Made by a program: the position numbers and the translations under genes. Under the pieces are notes generated by a model. That model was not told where the DNA came from. It made no database searches and saw nothing but the letters and a program-made list of their open reading frames with translations. A DNA stretch of 13,197 bases from an uncultured Blautia sp. (lineage in GTDB: Bacteria; Bacillota; Clostridia; Lachnospirales; Lachnospiraceae): positions 1 to 13,197 of the forward strand of contig CAKRPO010000058.1 of NCBI GenBank assembly GCA_934378195.1, in the 5' to 3' direction. Below, piece after piece: positions 6,689 to 13,197 of this stretch. How positions within the stretch are numbered: the stretch's first letter is position 1; every line of letters starts with the position of its first letter.

Positions 6689-8047
6689 ATGACAGAAGCG
6701 GTATTTGCAGCAGAGCCAACAAGACTTCTGATCGCAGCAGCGGCAGGTATTATTTTATTATTACTGCTGATTATCAAATTTAAGATCCATCCGGTATTAT
6801 CTCTTCTGATTTCTGCATTGTTTATCGGACTTGGAGCCGGAATGCCGGTTCCAACCCTGGTAAGCACAGTGGAAAAAGGTGCAGGGGAGACATTACAGGG
6901 AATCGTATTGTTGATCGGTCTGGGTTCTTTATTTGGAGGAATTCTGGAAGTATCCGGAGGAGCACAGTGTGTTGCACAGACTCTTGTAAATAAATTTGGA
7001 GAGAAAAAAGCCGGTATTGCACTTGGAATTACTGGTCTGGTAGTAGGTACGACCGTATTTTTTGAAGCCGGTGTGGTAATTTTGATTCCACTTGCATTTG
7101 GACTTGCGAAGAAAACAAAGAAATCCACGTTATATTATGTAATCCCGCTTCTTGCCGGTCTGGCAACCGGTTTTGCGTTTATTCCTCCATCTGCAGGATC
7201 CGTACTTGTTGCGAATATGCTGAATGTTGATTTGGGAGTTATGATTGCAGTAGGTGTTCCGGTAGGAATTTTATCTCTGATCTTTGCCGGTATCCTTTGG
7301 TCAAAATATATCGGCAGCAAAATTGATACAGGACTTCCGTCCAATATTCAGGAAGTCAGAGAGGCAGACGAAGCAAATCTTCCGAAGTTTTCTACGGTAT
7401 TATGTATCATTCTTGTTCCCCTCGTACTGATTCTCTGCAGTACAGTATCGGAATATATTCCGGGAATTGATGCAGCGCGTCCGGTATTGGAATTCCTTGG
7501 AACACCGTTTGTTGCCCTGATCATAGCAGTATTATTCGCAATGTATTTTCTTGGTAAGAAACAGGGGTATGATGGCGAGCAGTTGAAAAAGATTCTGGAC
7601 CGTTCCTTACGGCCGACAGGACAGATTCTTCTGGTTATCACTGGTGGAGGAATCATTCGCTGGGTTCTGCAGGACTGTGGAATGGGAGATATTATCGGAC
7701 CGGCACTTGAGAAGAGTGGACTTCCGCTGGTACTGGTAGCATTCCTGATCGCGGCATTGATCCGTGCATCAGTAGGTGCAGCTGTTGTAGCAATGACAAT
7801 GGCTGCCGGAATCATGGCTGCCATGCCGGGTGTGGCACAGTTGTCACCGGTATATCTGGCTGCAATGGTATGTGCGATCAACGGAGGCGCGACCGCGTTC
7901 AGCCATGTGAATGATTCCGGATTCTGGCTGGTAAGCTCTTTACTGGAAATTGATGAGAAAACAACCCTGAAATCATGGACCATGATGGAAACAATTATTG
8001 GATTCACAGGACTGATCTGTGCGATAGTGATCAGCCTGTTTGCTTAG
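6689..8047 (+). CDS. GntP-family sugar-acid permease
   Basis: This is a 452-residue inner-membrane protein with about 12 hydrophobic segments. The Gnt/GntP proton symporter family imports gluconate and related sugar acids; E. coli GntP itself carries fructuronate. Supporting features are the N-terminal hydrophobic run, FKIHPVLSLL (31-40), the glycine-rich LIGLGSLFGG and TTVFFEAGVVILIPLAFG segments, and the C-terminal CAINGGATAFSHVNDSGFW. I choose ATG at 6689, since GGAGGA (6675-6680) lies 8 nt before it; the GTG at 6671 would start ahead of that site. The loop that is usually PPHPGP or PPTPGP in family members I know reads PPSAGS (166-171), so substrate preference may differ. Its stop codon overlaps the ribosome site of the next reading frame, implying coupled translation with the HPr-like/kinase frame. 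Confidence 0.85.
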   Translation: MTEAVFAAEPTRLLIAAAAGIILLLLLIIKFKIHPVLSLLISALFIGLGAGMPVPTLVSTVEKGAGETLQGIVLLIGLGSLFGGILEVSGGAQCVAQTLVNKFGEKKAGIALGITGLVVGTTVFFEAGVVILIPLAFGLAKKTKKSTLYYVIPLLAGLATGFAFIPPSAGSVLVANMLNVDLGVMIAVGVPVGILSLIFAGILWSKYIGSKIDTGLPSNIQEVREADEANLPKFSTVLCIILVPLVLILCSTVSEYIPGIDAARPVLEFLGTPFVALIIAVLFAMYFLGKKQGYDGEQLKKILDRSLRPTGQILLVITGGGIIRWVLQDCGMGDIIGPALEKSGLPLVLVAFLIAALIRASVGAAVVAMTMAAGIMAAMPGVAQLSPVYLAAMVCAINGGATAFSHVNDSGFWLVSSLLEIDEKTTLKSWTMMETIIGFTGLICAIVISLFA

Positions 8048-8058
8048 GAGAGAGACAG

Positions 8059-8298
8059 ATGATTGTAAAAGTAGTTTTGGGAACCATGTAGAATGCAAGA
8101 AAACTGGTTAGTATTGCCGAGTCCGTTCCGTATGAGGCAGAACTCTGTTGTGGACGTTATGTTGTAAATGCGAAATCCATGCTTGGTGTGTTGAGTATGC
8201 CGGAGTTTGACAAAGGTGAACTGCATATCCACACCGATAATGAAAAAGAATGCGAAAAGATATTGTTCCAGTTATTAGAAGCGGAACTTCTGATGGAT
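8059..8298 (+). pseudogene. HPr-like (Crh-type) domain, interrupted by TAG at codon 11, fused to the kinase frame
   Basis: GGAG at 8047-8050 lies 8 nt before ATG 8059, an excellent start. The frame reads MIVKVVLGTM, then TAG at 8089-8091, then stays open through the PfkB kinase to 9282. Residues 12-78 look like HPr: NARKLV aligns with HARPA around the active-site His-15, and VNAKSMLGVLSM (36-47) matches the conserved Ser-46 segment VNAKSIMGVMSL. The His-15 position is Asn (codon 12) while the Ser-46 position is Ser40. That pattern is known from Crh and from His-less HPr-like proteins of Clostridia, which cannot carry PTS phosphate but may be phosphorylated by HPr kinase. No stop separates it from the kinase. 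The TAG is one base from CAG, GAG or AAG, so a recent nonsense mutation or a sequence error is most likely; the downstream frame has not decayed. Confidence 0.65.
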
Positions 8299-9282
8299 AC
8301 GAATGATTCTGTAAAACGTTCGATTTATGACATTACAACATTCGGAGAAATTTTAATCGATTTTACTTCACAGGATCTGAATGAAGATGGACAGATGCTG
8401 TATGCAAGAAATCCTGGCGGTGCACCGGCGAATGTTGCAGTGGCAGCCAGCAGACTGGGAGCACATACCGCGTTTATCGGTAAAGCAGGAAATGATATGC
8501 ATGGAGAATTTCTTCGTTCAGTATTGCAAAAAGAAGAGGTAGATACAAAAGGACTGATTCTGGATGATCAGTATTTTACTACACTGGCATTTGTAGATGT
8601 AAATGTTTCCGGAGAACGCACTTTTTCTTTTGCAAGGAAACCGGGAGCTGATACAAAAATCCAGAAAGAAGAAATTGATGTTGATGTAGTGGATCATACA
8701 AGTATTTTTCATGTAGGCTCTCTGTCATTAACAGATCAGCCATCAAGAGATACTACGTTTTATGCAGTAAAACGAGCGAAGAATAAAGGAAGTATTATTT
8801 CCTATGATCCGAACTACCGGGCATCTCTTTGGACAAGTGAAGAAACTGCCATGAAACATATGAGGAGTCTGATTCCATATGTAGACATCATAAAGATTTC
8901 CGATGAGGAAACAGAGCTTCTGACAGGATATAAAGAAGTAGAGAAAGCTACAGAAGCATTATTTCGCCAGGGGGTAAAAGTTGTTGCGGTTACACTTGGA
9001 GGAAATGGTGCCTATGTTTACTGCAAAGAGGGCGGCAGCATAATTCCTGGATTTACAGTAGAACATGTAGCAGATACGAATGGTGCCGGTGATTCTTTCT
9101 GGGGTGGATTTTTGTATCAAATAAGTAAATCGGGAAAAGCCCCGGAAGACTTGACAAAAGAAGAAATTGCAGAGTATGCTGAATTTGGAAATGCAGTGGC
9201 AAGTCTCTGTGTTGAGAAAAAAGGCGCGATTCCGGCTATGCCACGTTTAGAACAGGTGAAAGAAAGGATGGCGGGTGAATAA
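8179..9282 (+). CDS. PfkB-family sugar kinase, fructokinase-like, with residual HPr-like N-terminus
   Basis: The open frame after the TAG has its first ATG at 8179 and encodes 367 residues. About 50-367 is a complete ribokinase-fold kinase: DITTFGEILIDF (51-62) is the usual N-terminus, followed by NPGGAPANVAVA (78-89, sugar binding), and DTNGAGDSFWGG (299-310) contains the anion hole and catalytic Asp305. It should phosphorylate a sugar or keto-sugar acid with ATP. The sequence most resembles fructokinases, while the UxuB/GntP neighbours would call for 2-keto-3-deoxygluconate kinase, so the substrate is open. Residues 1-40 are the tail of the HPr-like domain and belong to a fusion that should start at 8059. 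None of the candidate restarts (ATG 8179, 8197 or 8293) has a good ribosome site, so kinase yield may be low. The stop overlaps the next start (TAATG). Confidence 0.8.
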   Translation: MLGVLSMPEFDKGELHIHTDNEKECEKILFQLLEAELLMDTNDSVKRSIYDITTFGEILIDFTSQDLNEDGQMLYARNPGGAPANVAVAASRLGAHTAFIGKAGNDMHGEFLRSVLQKEEVDTKGLILDDQYFTTLAFVDVNVSGERTFSFARKPGADTKIQKEEIDVDVVDHTSIFHVGSLSLTDQPSRDTTFYAVKRAKNKGSIISYDPNYRASLWTSEETAMKHMRSLIPYVDIIKISDEETELLTGYKEVEKATEALFRQGVKVVAVTLGGNGAYVYCKEGGSIIPGFTVEHVADTNGAGDSFWGGFLYQISKSGKAPEDLTKEEIAEYAEFGNAVASLCVEKKGAIPAMPRLEQVKERMAGE

Positions 9283-9680
9283 TGGAAATGAATTTAAAAG
9301 AACAGTTAAACGGAGTTCAGCATATAGGAATTCCAACAAATGACATTGAAAAAACAATAGAATTTTATCAAAAACTTGGATTTGAGATTGCATTTCAGAC
9401 GGTAAACGAAGAAGCAAATGAAAAAGTTGCTTTTCTGAAATTGCATACACTTGTCATTGAAACGTATGAAAACAAGGCAGCTGCGATGCAGGCAGGCGCG
9501 GTAGATCACATTGCAATTGATGTGAAAGATATTGAGAAAGTTTATTCTATGATCGATCGGGCTGGACTGAACAGCACACAGGATACGATTCATTTCCTGC
9601 CGTTCTGGGAAAATGGAGTGAAGTTCTTTACAATTGAAGGACCGAATAAAGAAAAAGTAGAGTTCAGTCAATATTTGTAA
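9282..9680 (+). CDS. VOC-superfamily (glyoxalase/bleomycin-resistance fold) protein
   Basis: This 132-residue cytoplasmic protein has two beta-alpha-beta-beta-beta modules: VQHIGIPTNDIEKTIEFYQKLGF begins the first, and VDHIAIDVKDIEKVY begins the second. The likely metal ligands of the fold are present as His14, Glu60, His76 and Glu127, so it may be a metal-dependent lyase, isomerase or epimerase rather than a binding protein. The precise reaction cannot be deduced. ATG overlaps the kinase stop (TAATG at 9280-9284), so it is the last gene of the operon and translationally coupled. A role in detoxifying or isomerising an intermediate of the pathway is inference. GGATGGCGGGTGAA upstream offers a modest ribosome site. 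Confidence 0.8.
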   Translation: MEMNLKEQLNGVQHIGIPTNDIEKTIEFYQKLGFEIAFQTVNEEANEKVAFLKLHTLVIETYENKAAAMQAGAVDHIAIDVKDIEKVYSMIDRAGLNSTQDTIHFLPFWENGVKFFTIEGPNKEKVEFSQYL

Positions 9681-9692
9681 TATATTCATCAT

Positions 9693-9738
9693 AAAAGCGC
9701 ATTTCATATCTGGTGTGATATGAGATGCGCTTCGTTTT
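9693..9738. terminator. Bidirectional terminator between convergent genes
   Basis: AAGCGCATTTCATATC (9695-9710) pairs with GATATGAGATGCGCTT (9717-9732), with one T-G wobble, around TGGTGT, giving a 16-bp stem. CGTTTT follows on the plus strand and CTTTTA on the minus strand, so it can end both the plus-strand VOC operon and the minus-strand glucosidase transcript. Confidence 0.85.
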
Positions 9739-9748
9739 ATGGAGAAAA

Positions 9749-11122
9749 TCAGAGTTCTCCGTTATTTTTTATATAATCTCTGTACCAGTAAGCAGAATCT
9801 TTCATAATACGTTTCTGTGTCGGGTAATCGACATAGATCAGACCAAACCGCTCAGAATAGCCTTTTGACCATTCGAAGTTATCCATCAGTGACCACTGGA
9901 AATAACCACGGATGTCAGCAAAAGTAGCAGCCTTTTTTAATTCACCAAGGTATCTGGCAAGAAAATCAATTCTGTTTGGATCATGTACTTTGCCATCCAT
10001 AGAAATAACATCGTGGCAGGACATTCCGTTTTCTGTAATATAAATCGGTGTCTTATAACGTTCATACAGGAAACGAGGTCCCCAGTTCAGACATTCCGGT
10101 GTTACAGGCCAGTCGATGGCTGTTTTTGGAAAGCCTTCATAGCGTCTGACGTATTCAGGATGTCCATCTTTACCCATTCGAATACACTGGCCATTGTAGA
10201 TATTCTGACCATAGATATCAATTGGTTCAGAAATAAGCTTCATATCATCATCTGTGATTTTGGGAAGATATTTTTCATATTTCTGCAGACCTTCCTCAGG
10301 GTATTTGCCAAAAAATACAGGATCTGACCACCAGGAAACATTCCAGGTCCAGTTGTGTGGATCATCTGGAAGAGAAAATAATGCTTTTTTTGCAGCTTCA
10401 ATATCTTCTACACGTTCGGTTTCCGGATAACACATGGAAGCAGTTGGAGCAAAACCGATCGTCAGTTTTTGCTTTCCATAGGTACGAAGCATCTGTACAG
10501 CTCTGCCGTGAGCTTTGAGAGCATTATGTGCCATTTCGAAAGTATCACGGAGAGGTGCATGGACTCCCGGTGCATGTTCTCCGATCAGAAAGCCAAGTCC
10601 GACGAAGCATTGCGGTTCATTTAAGGTGAAGAAATTTTTTACTCTGTCACTGAAACGCTCTGCGATAAGACGGGCATAGTCACCAAACCACTCTACAATC
10701 TGTGGATTCATCCATCCGCCTCTTTTGTACAATTCGTACGGGAGTTCCCAGTGATATAAAGTTACATATGGCTCGATATTGTTGGACAGAAGCTCGTTGA
10801 TCAGGGCATCATAAAAGGCGATACCTTTTTCATTTACCTGTCCATATCCTTCTGGAAGAACACGGCTCCAGTTGATGGAGAAGCGATAGGCATGAATGCC
10901 CGTTTCTTTCATCAGTTTCACATCTTCCTTGAAACGATGATAATGGTCACAGGCTATTTCTCCGGTGTGATGTTCAAAAATGCGATTGTCCTCTTTGGTA
11001 AAAATATCCCAGATATCTTCTCCTTTGCCCTCTTCACTGACTGCGCCTTCAATCTGGTAGGAACTGGTTGCAGCACCCCATACAAAATTGGCTGGAAATT
11101 TATAGTTTTCTGTAGACATCAT
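9749..11122 (-). CDS. GH1 beta-glucosidase
   Basis: This 457-residue (beta/alpha)8 glycoside hydrolase of family 1 has FPANFVWGAATSSYQIEGA near the N-terminus. The acid/base Glu169 is in TLNEP and the nucleophile Glu364 in YITENG. The C-terminal DNFEWSKGYSERFGLIYVDY is the form of beta-glucosidases on unphosphorylated sugars; 6-phospho-beta-glucosidases usually have a Ser- and Lys-containing phosphate site there. No signal peptide is seen, so it should act in the cytoplasm on imported cellobiose-like or plant glucoside substrates. The start has two adjacent ATGs (11122 and 11119); GAGGA in the minus-strand leader is 4 nt from the first and 7 nt from the second, so the second may be used. No transporter is linked, and its own promoter lies upstream. 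Confidence 0.93.
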   Translation of the reverse strand: MMSTENYKFPANFVWGAATSSYQIEGAVSEEGKGEDIWDIFTKEDNRIFEHHTGEIACDHYHRFKEDVKLMKETGIHAYRFSINWSRVLPEGYGQVNEKGIAFYDALINELLSNNIEPYVTLYHWELPYELYKRGGWMNPQIVEWFGDYARLIAERFSDRVKNFFTLNEPQCFVGLGFLIGEHAPGVHAPLRDTFEMAHNALKAHGRAVQMLRTYGKQKLTIGFAPTASMCYPETERVEDIEAAKKALFSLPDDPHNWTWNVSWWSDPVFFGKYPEEGLQKYEKYLPKITDDDMKLISEPIDIYGQNIYNGQCIRMGKDGHPEYVRRYEGFPKTAIDWPVTPECLNWGPRFLYERYKTPIYITENGMSCHDVISMDGKVHDPNRIDFLARYLGELKKAATFADIRGYFQWSLMDNFEWSKGYSERFGLIYVDYPTQKRIMKDSAYWYRDYIKNNGEL

Positions 11123-11157
11123 GTGTTCCTCTTTCTTTCGTGTGTTTTCATATCTAA

Positions 11158-11186
11158 AGTATAATTTAGACGGGATGATTAATCAA
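11158..11186 (-). promoter_or_regulatory. SigA-type promoter of the beta-glucosidase gene, with overlapping palindrome
   Basis: On the minus strand TTGATT (plus 11181-11186) and TATACT (plus 11158-11163) are 17 bp apart. The perfect 10-bp palindrome TGATTAATCA (plus 11176-11185) overlaps the -35 and is a plausible small operator. The rest of the 109-bp gap to the MATE gene is AT-rich; a T-rich run with a weak stem may terminate the MATE transcript. Confidence 0.65.
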
Positions 11187-11231
11187 TTAAAAAAATAAAA
11201 ATCATTCATTTCTAAAATAAATAATTTTGGG

Positions 11232-12599
11232 CTACTTTTTCTCTTTTTTCAATATCGAATTAAACAATGCAAAGAAGGTAACAGTGGTTACGGTCGCGGC
11301 AATAATATCGCTCACCGGTTCGGCGAGGAAAACAGCAAATACTTTATCTGCGAAGAAATGTGGCAGGATAAAAATCAGTGGAATCAGCAGAATAATCTTA
11401 CGCAGGCAGGCAAGCAGCAGACTTACTTTGGCCTGTCCGAGTGCCATGAAACTCTGCTGGCAGCTGATCTGGAATCCAATGGAGAAGATGCCGGCCATAT
11501 AAATGCGAAGTGCCCATGCAGAATAGCTGACAAGTTCCTTATCACTTGTAAAGATTGTCGCGAAAGCCTGTGGAACAAGCATAACTATGAGCCAGAAGAG
11601 CACTGTATAAACGATACATGCACAGAACTGAGTGAAGAAAGCTTTTTTTACGCGTTCCGGTTTCTCAGCGCCATAGTTGTAGCTGATGATTGGTTGTCCA
11701 CCCTGACAGATTCCCTGAATTGGCATGGTCACGAGCTGACTGATGCTTGTGATGATCGTCATGGCACCGACTGCTACGTCACCGCCATATCTGGAAAGAC
11801 TGCTTGTAAAGCTGATAGACAGAAGACTTTCTGTAGACAGCATAACAAATGTAGAGATTCCAAGAGCAAGACATGGACCAAATACTTTGGCATCCAGATG
11901 CATATTATTTTTCTTAAGATGCAGGATCGTTTGATTTCCAGTCAGGAAACGCAGAATCCAGATGGCACCAACAGCCTGACTGAGAACAGTAGCCAGAGCG
12001 GCACCTTTTACGCCCATTCCAAATGCGAAAATGAAGATTGGGTCGAGGATGATATTGATCACAGCTCCGATGATAGTGGTCAGCATACTGATTTTGGCAA
12101 AACCCTGTGTGGTGATAAATGGATTTATGCCAAGTACGATCAGTACAAAAAAACTTCCCAATATATAAATTCTTGCATATGCAGTGGCATAGGATAAAGT
12201 CGCACTGCTGGCACCAAAGAGTTTCAGCAGAGTTGGAGCACTTGCGTAGAATCCAATAGTCAGTATGACTGTAAGTCCGACTAATAAAGTAAAACAGTTT
12301 CCGACGATCTTTTCTGCAAGATCATTGTCTTTCTTTCCCATTGCGATTGCAGCACGGGGCGCGCCGCCGGAGCCGACAAGCATGGCAAAAGCATTCAACA
12401 GCATCAGAATCGGTGTGAACAGACCAACTCCTGTCAGAGCAGCAGCACCGATTCCCGGGATATGCCCGATATAAATTCTGTCTACAATATTATAAAGTAA
12501 ATTGATGATCTGAGCGACAACGGCAGGAACTGCAAGCTGTGCCAGAAGTTTGGGGATACTTCCCGTTTCCATACGGTTTGTGTTACTTGGTTGATTCAT
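11232..12599 (-). CDS. MATE-family multidrug/metabolite efflux transporter
   Basis: This is a 455-residue inner-membrane protein with about 12 transmembrane segments in two related halves. The MATE family exports cationic drugs or metabolites in exchange for Na+ or H+. Family marks are LLYNIVDRIYIGH in the first helix, LGINPFITTQGFAK, ILDPIFIFAFGMGVKGAALAT in the middle, and GICQGGQPIISYNYGA in the second half. I choose the ATG at 12599 (MNQPSNTNRMETG): AGGAGA lies 9 nt upstream on the minus strand, while an upstream in-frame start at 12659 would add 20 untypical residues and overlap the promoter. The substrate is unknown. It has its own promoter; the 53-bp repeat array lies just upstream of that promoter. 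Confidence 0.92.
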   Translation of the reverse strand: MNQPSNTNRMETGSIPKLLAQLAVPAVVAQIINLLYNIVDRIYIGHIPGIGAAALTGVGLFTPILMLLNAFAMLVGSGGAPRAAIAMGKKDNDLAEKIVGNCFTLLVGLTVILTIGFYASAPTLLKLFGASSATLSYATAYARIYILGSFFVLIVLGINPFITTQGFAKISMLTTIIGAVINIILDPIFIFAFGMGVKGAALATVLSQAVGAIWILRFLTGNQTILHLKKNNMHLDAKVFGPCLALGISTFVMLSTESLLSISFTSSLSRYGGDVAVGAMTIITSISQLVTMPIQGICQGGQPIISYNYGAEKPERVKKAFFTQFCACIVYTVLFWLIVMLVPQAFATIFTSDKELVSYSAWALRIYMAGIFSIGFQISCQQSFMALGQAKVSLLLACLRKIILLIPLIFILPHFFADKVFAVFLAEPVSDIIAATVTTVTFFALFNSILKKEKK

Positions 12600-12630
12600 A
12601 ATGATCGTCTCCTGAAATGATATAAAAATG

Positions 12631-12659
12631 ATTATATATGAAAAATGAACGCCTTGCAA
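12631..12659 (-). promoter_or_regulatory. SigA-type promoter of the MATE gene
   Basis: On the minus strand TTGCAA (plus 12654-12659) and TATAAT (plus 12631-12636) are exactly 17 bp apart, and the -10 is consensus. Transcription would start near 12624, about 25 nt before the ATG. The repeat array begins about 11 bp upstream of the -35. Confidence 0.75.
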
Positions 12660-12669
12660 TGGATGGTCG

Positions 12670-13147
12670 CATAATCAGGAGAGGAGCAAAACGTCAGGAA
12701 ATCAAGTAAACTTGCCCTGTTGAATGACCATGAGAAGAGTAAGTTATTGAAAAGTCTACGGAATATTGGCGGTAAAATGACCATGAGAAGAGTAAGTCAT
12801 CAGAAAGTCTACGGAATATTGGCAGCAAAATGACCATAGAAAGAGTAAACTTTCAGAGAGTCAACCAAATTTGAAACGTTGAATGACCGTAAAAGTGGTA
12901 ATTCACCAGGAAGTCCACAGAAAGTGCAAAAATCAGATGACTTGCAGAACAGTAAGTATCATGTGAGCCAAGAAAATCGGAAAAAATGGATGGTTTAAAT
13001 GAGAGATATAGGAAACAGAGTCAATGAAAAGCCTGAAATCGAATGACCTTGCTTACGGTAACTTATGTAAGAGTCAATAAAATAATATCAAATCCCTGTT
13101 AACTATGATAAAATATAACCAGAAAGCATGATGAAATCCGACGGGAG
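12670..13147. repeat. Degenerate tandem array with a constant 53-bp period
   Basis: The clearest units start with AATGACC at 12723, 12776, 12829 and 12882, each exactly 53 bp apart; the first two are 47/53 identical. After one extra base the phase continues at 12936 (GATGACT), 12989, 13042 (AATGACC again) and 13095. A second conserved block, CAGAAAGTC-like, recurs 25 bases into the units: CAGAAAGTC at 12801, CAGAGAGTC at 12854, CAGGAAGTC at 12907, and CAGAAAGC at 13120. The 53 bases before 12723 also carry CAGGAAATC at that offset. Units are contiguous with no spacers, so this is not CRISPR. The period is not a multiple of three and all frames have stops, so it is not coding. With the promoter region it fills the 12600-13197 gap. 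Confidence 0.75.
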
Positions 13148-13189
13148 ACACAAAAGCTCGAAAAAGACTGTCCCTGTTGGAAAAATGAC

Positions 13190-13197
13190 AAAGGAGC
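13190..13197 (+). other. Possible ribosome-binding site of a gene beyond the window
   Basis: The last bases, AAAGGAGC, look like a plus-strand ribosome site. A weak -10 such as TATGAT (13104-13109) lies upstream without a clear -35. If a gene starts just past the edge, it is transcribed divergently from the MATE gene and the 53-bp array sits between them. Confidence 0.3.

Noticed and set aside
7348..8007. 219-residue minus-strand frame across the GntP permease
   Set aside because: It is antisense to the permease, and its composition mirrors the GC-rich third positions of the real gene; no domain is seen.
8089..8091. TAG read as pyrrolysine
   Set aside because: Pyrrolysine use is confined to few lineages and special enzymes such as methylamine methyltransferases. 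Nothing in the window suggests the machinery, and the site is in an HPr-like domain.
11358..12197. 279-residue plus-strand reading frame across the MATE gene
   Set aside because: It is hydrophilic, low-complexity and motif-free, and fully antisense to a well-supported MATE protein.
12725..13101. Short reading frames starting at the ATGACC of each 53-bp unit (8 to about 27 codons)
   Set aside because: Several units open with ATG-ACC and a similar MT...V pattern, but none has a ribosome site, lengths vary, and the 53-bp period shifts frame in each unit. I treat them as by-products of the repeat.
12670..13147. CRISPR array
   Set aside because: The conserved blocks are in contiguous 53-bp units that diverge as wholes. 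There are no unique equal-length spacers between identical repeats and no cas genes.

Overview
The window reads as a chromosomal segment from a low-GC Gram-positive gut anaerobe, most likely a Lachnospiraceae-type Clostridia. The grounds are strong AGGAGG-type ribosome sites, a Firmicutes-style BirA box (TTGTAAACC-N14-GGTTTACAA), a short acetogen-type MetF and a His-less HPr-like domain. The species assignment is inference; no 16S or marker gene is present.

Layout, left to right. (1) The last 27 codons of an unidentified gene end at 84. Its stop codon lies inside an 8-bp direct repeat flanking a 142-bp inverted-repeat element (88-229), which looks like a MITE. (2) metF (308-1186), a methylenetetrahydrofolate reductase, ends at a strong hairpin terminator. 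(3) A biotin operon, bioY-bioB-bioD-bioA (1352-4811), sits behind a near-consensus promoter. That promoter is embedded in one perfect BirA box and one imperfect, previously easy-to-miss upstream box. The genes overlap or nearly touch, and a 17-bp-stem terminator closes the unit. No bioF or pimelate gene is present here. (4) A second plus-strand operon (5027-9680) holds a fructuronate reductase/mannitol dehydrogenase family enzyme, a GntP-family permease, a PfkB sugar kinase and a VOC-fold protein. It looks like a sugar-acid or polyol catabolic cassette. (5) A bidirectional terminator separates it from two minus-strand genes: a GH1 beta-glucosidase (9749-11122) and a MATE efflux protein (11232-12599), each with its own recognisable promoter. 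(6) The last ~530 bp are gene-free and carry a degenerate tandem array with a strikingly constant 53-bp period.

The most unusual observations are these. First, the reading frame in front of the PfkB kinase encodes a Crh-like HPr domain, in which the His-15 position is Asn and the Ser-46 position is kept. It is fused in frame to the kinase, but codon 11 is TAG, so the fusion is either newly broken, misread, or expressed in an unusual way. Second, there is the 53-bp array upstream of the MATE gene. Third, the MITE-like element has a clean 8-bp target duplication at a stop codon. All family assignments come from motifs read by eye; no database search was possible.
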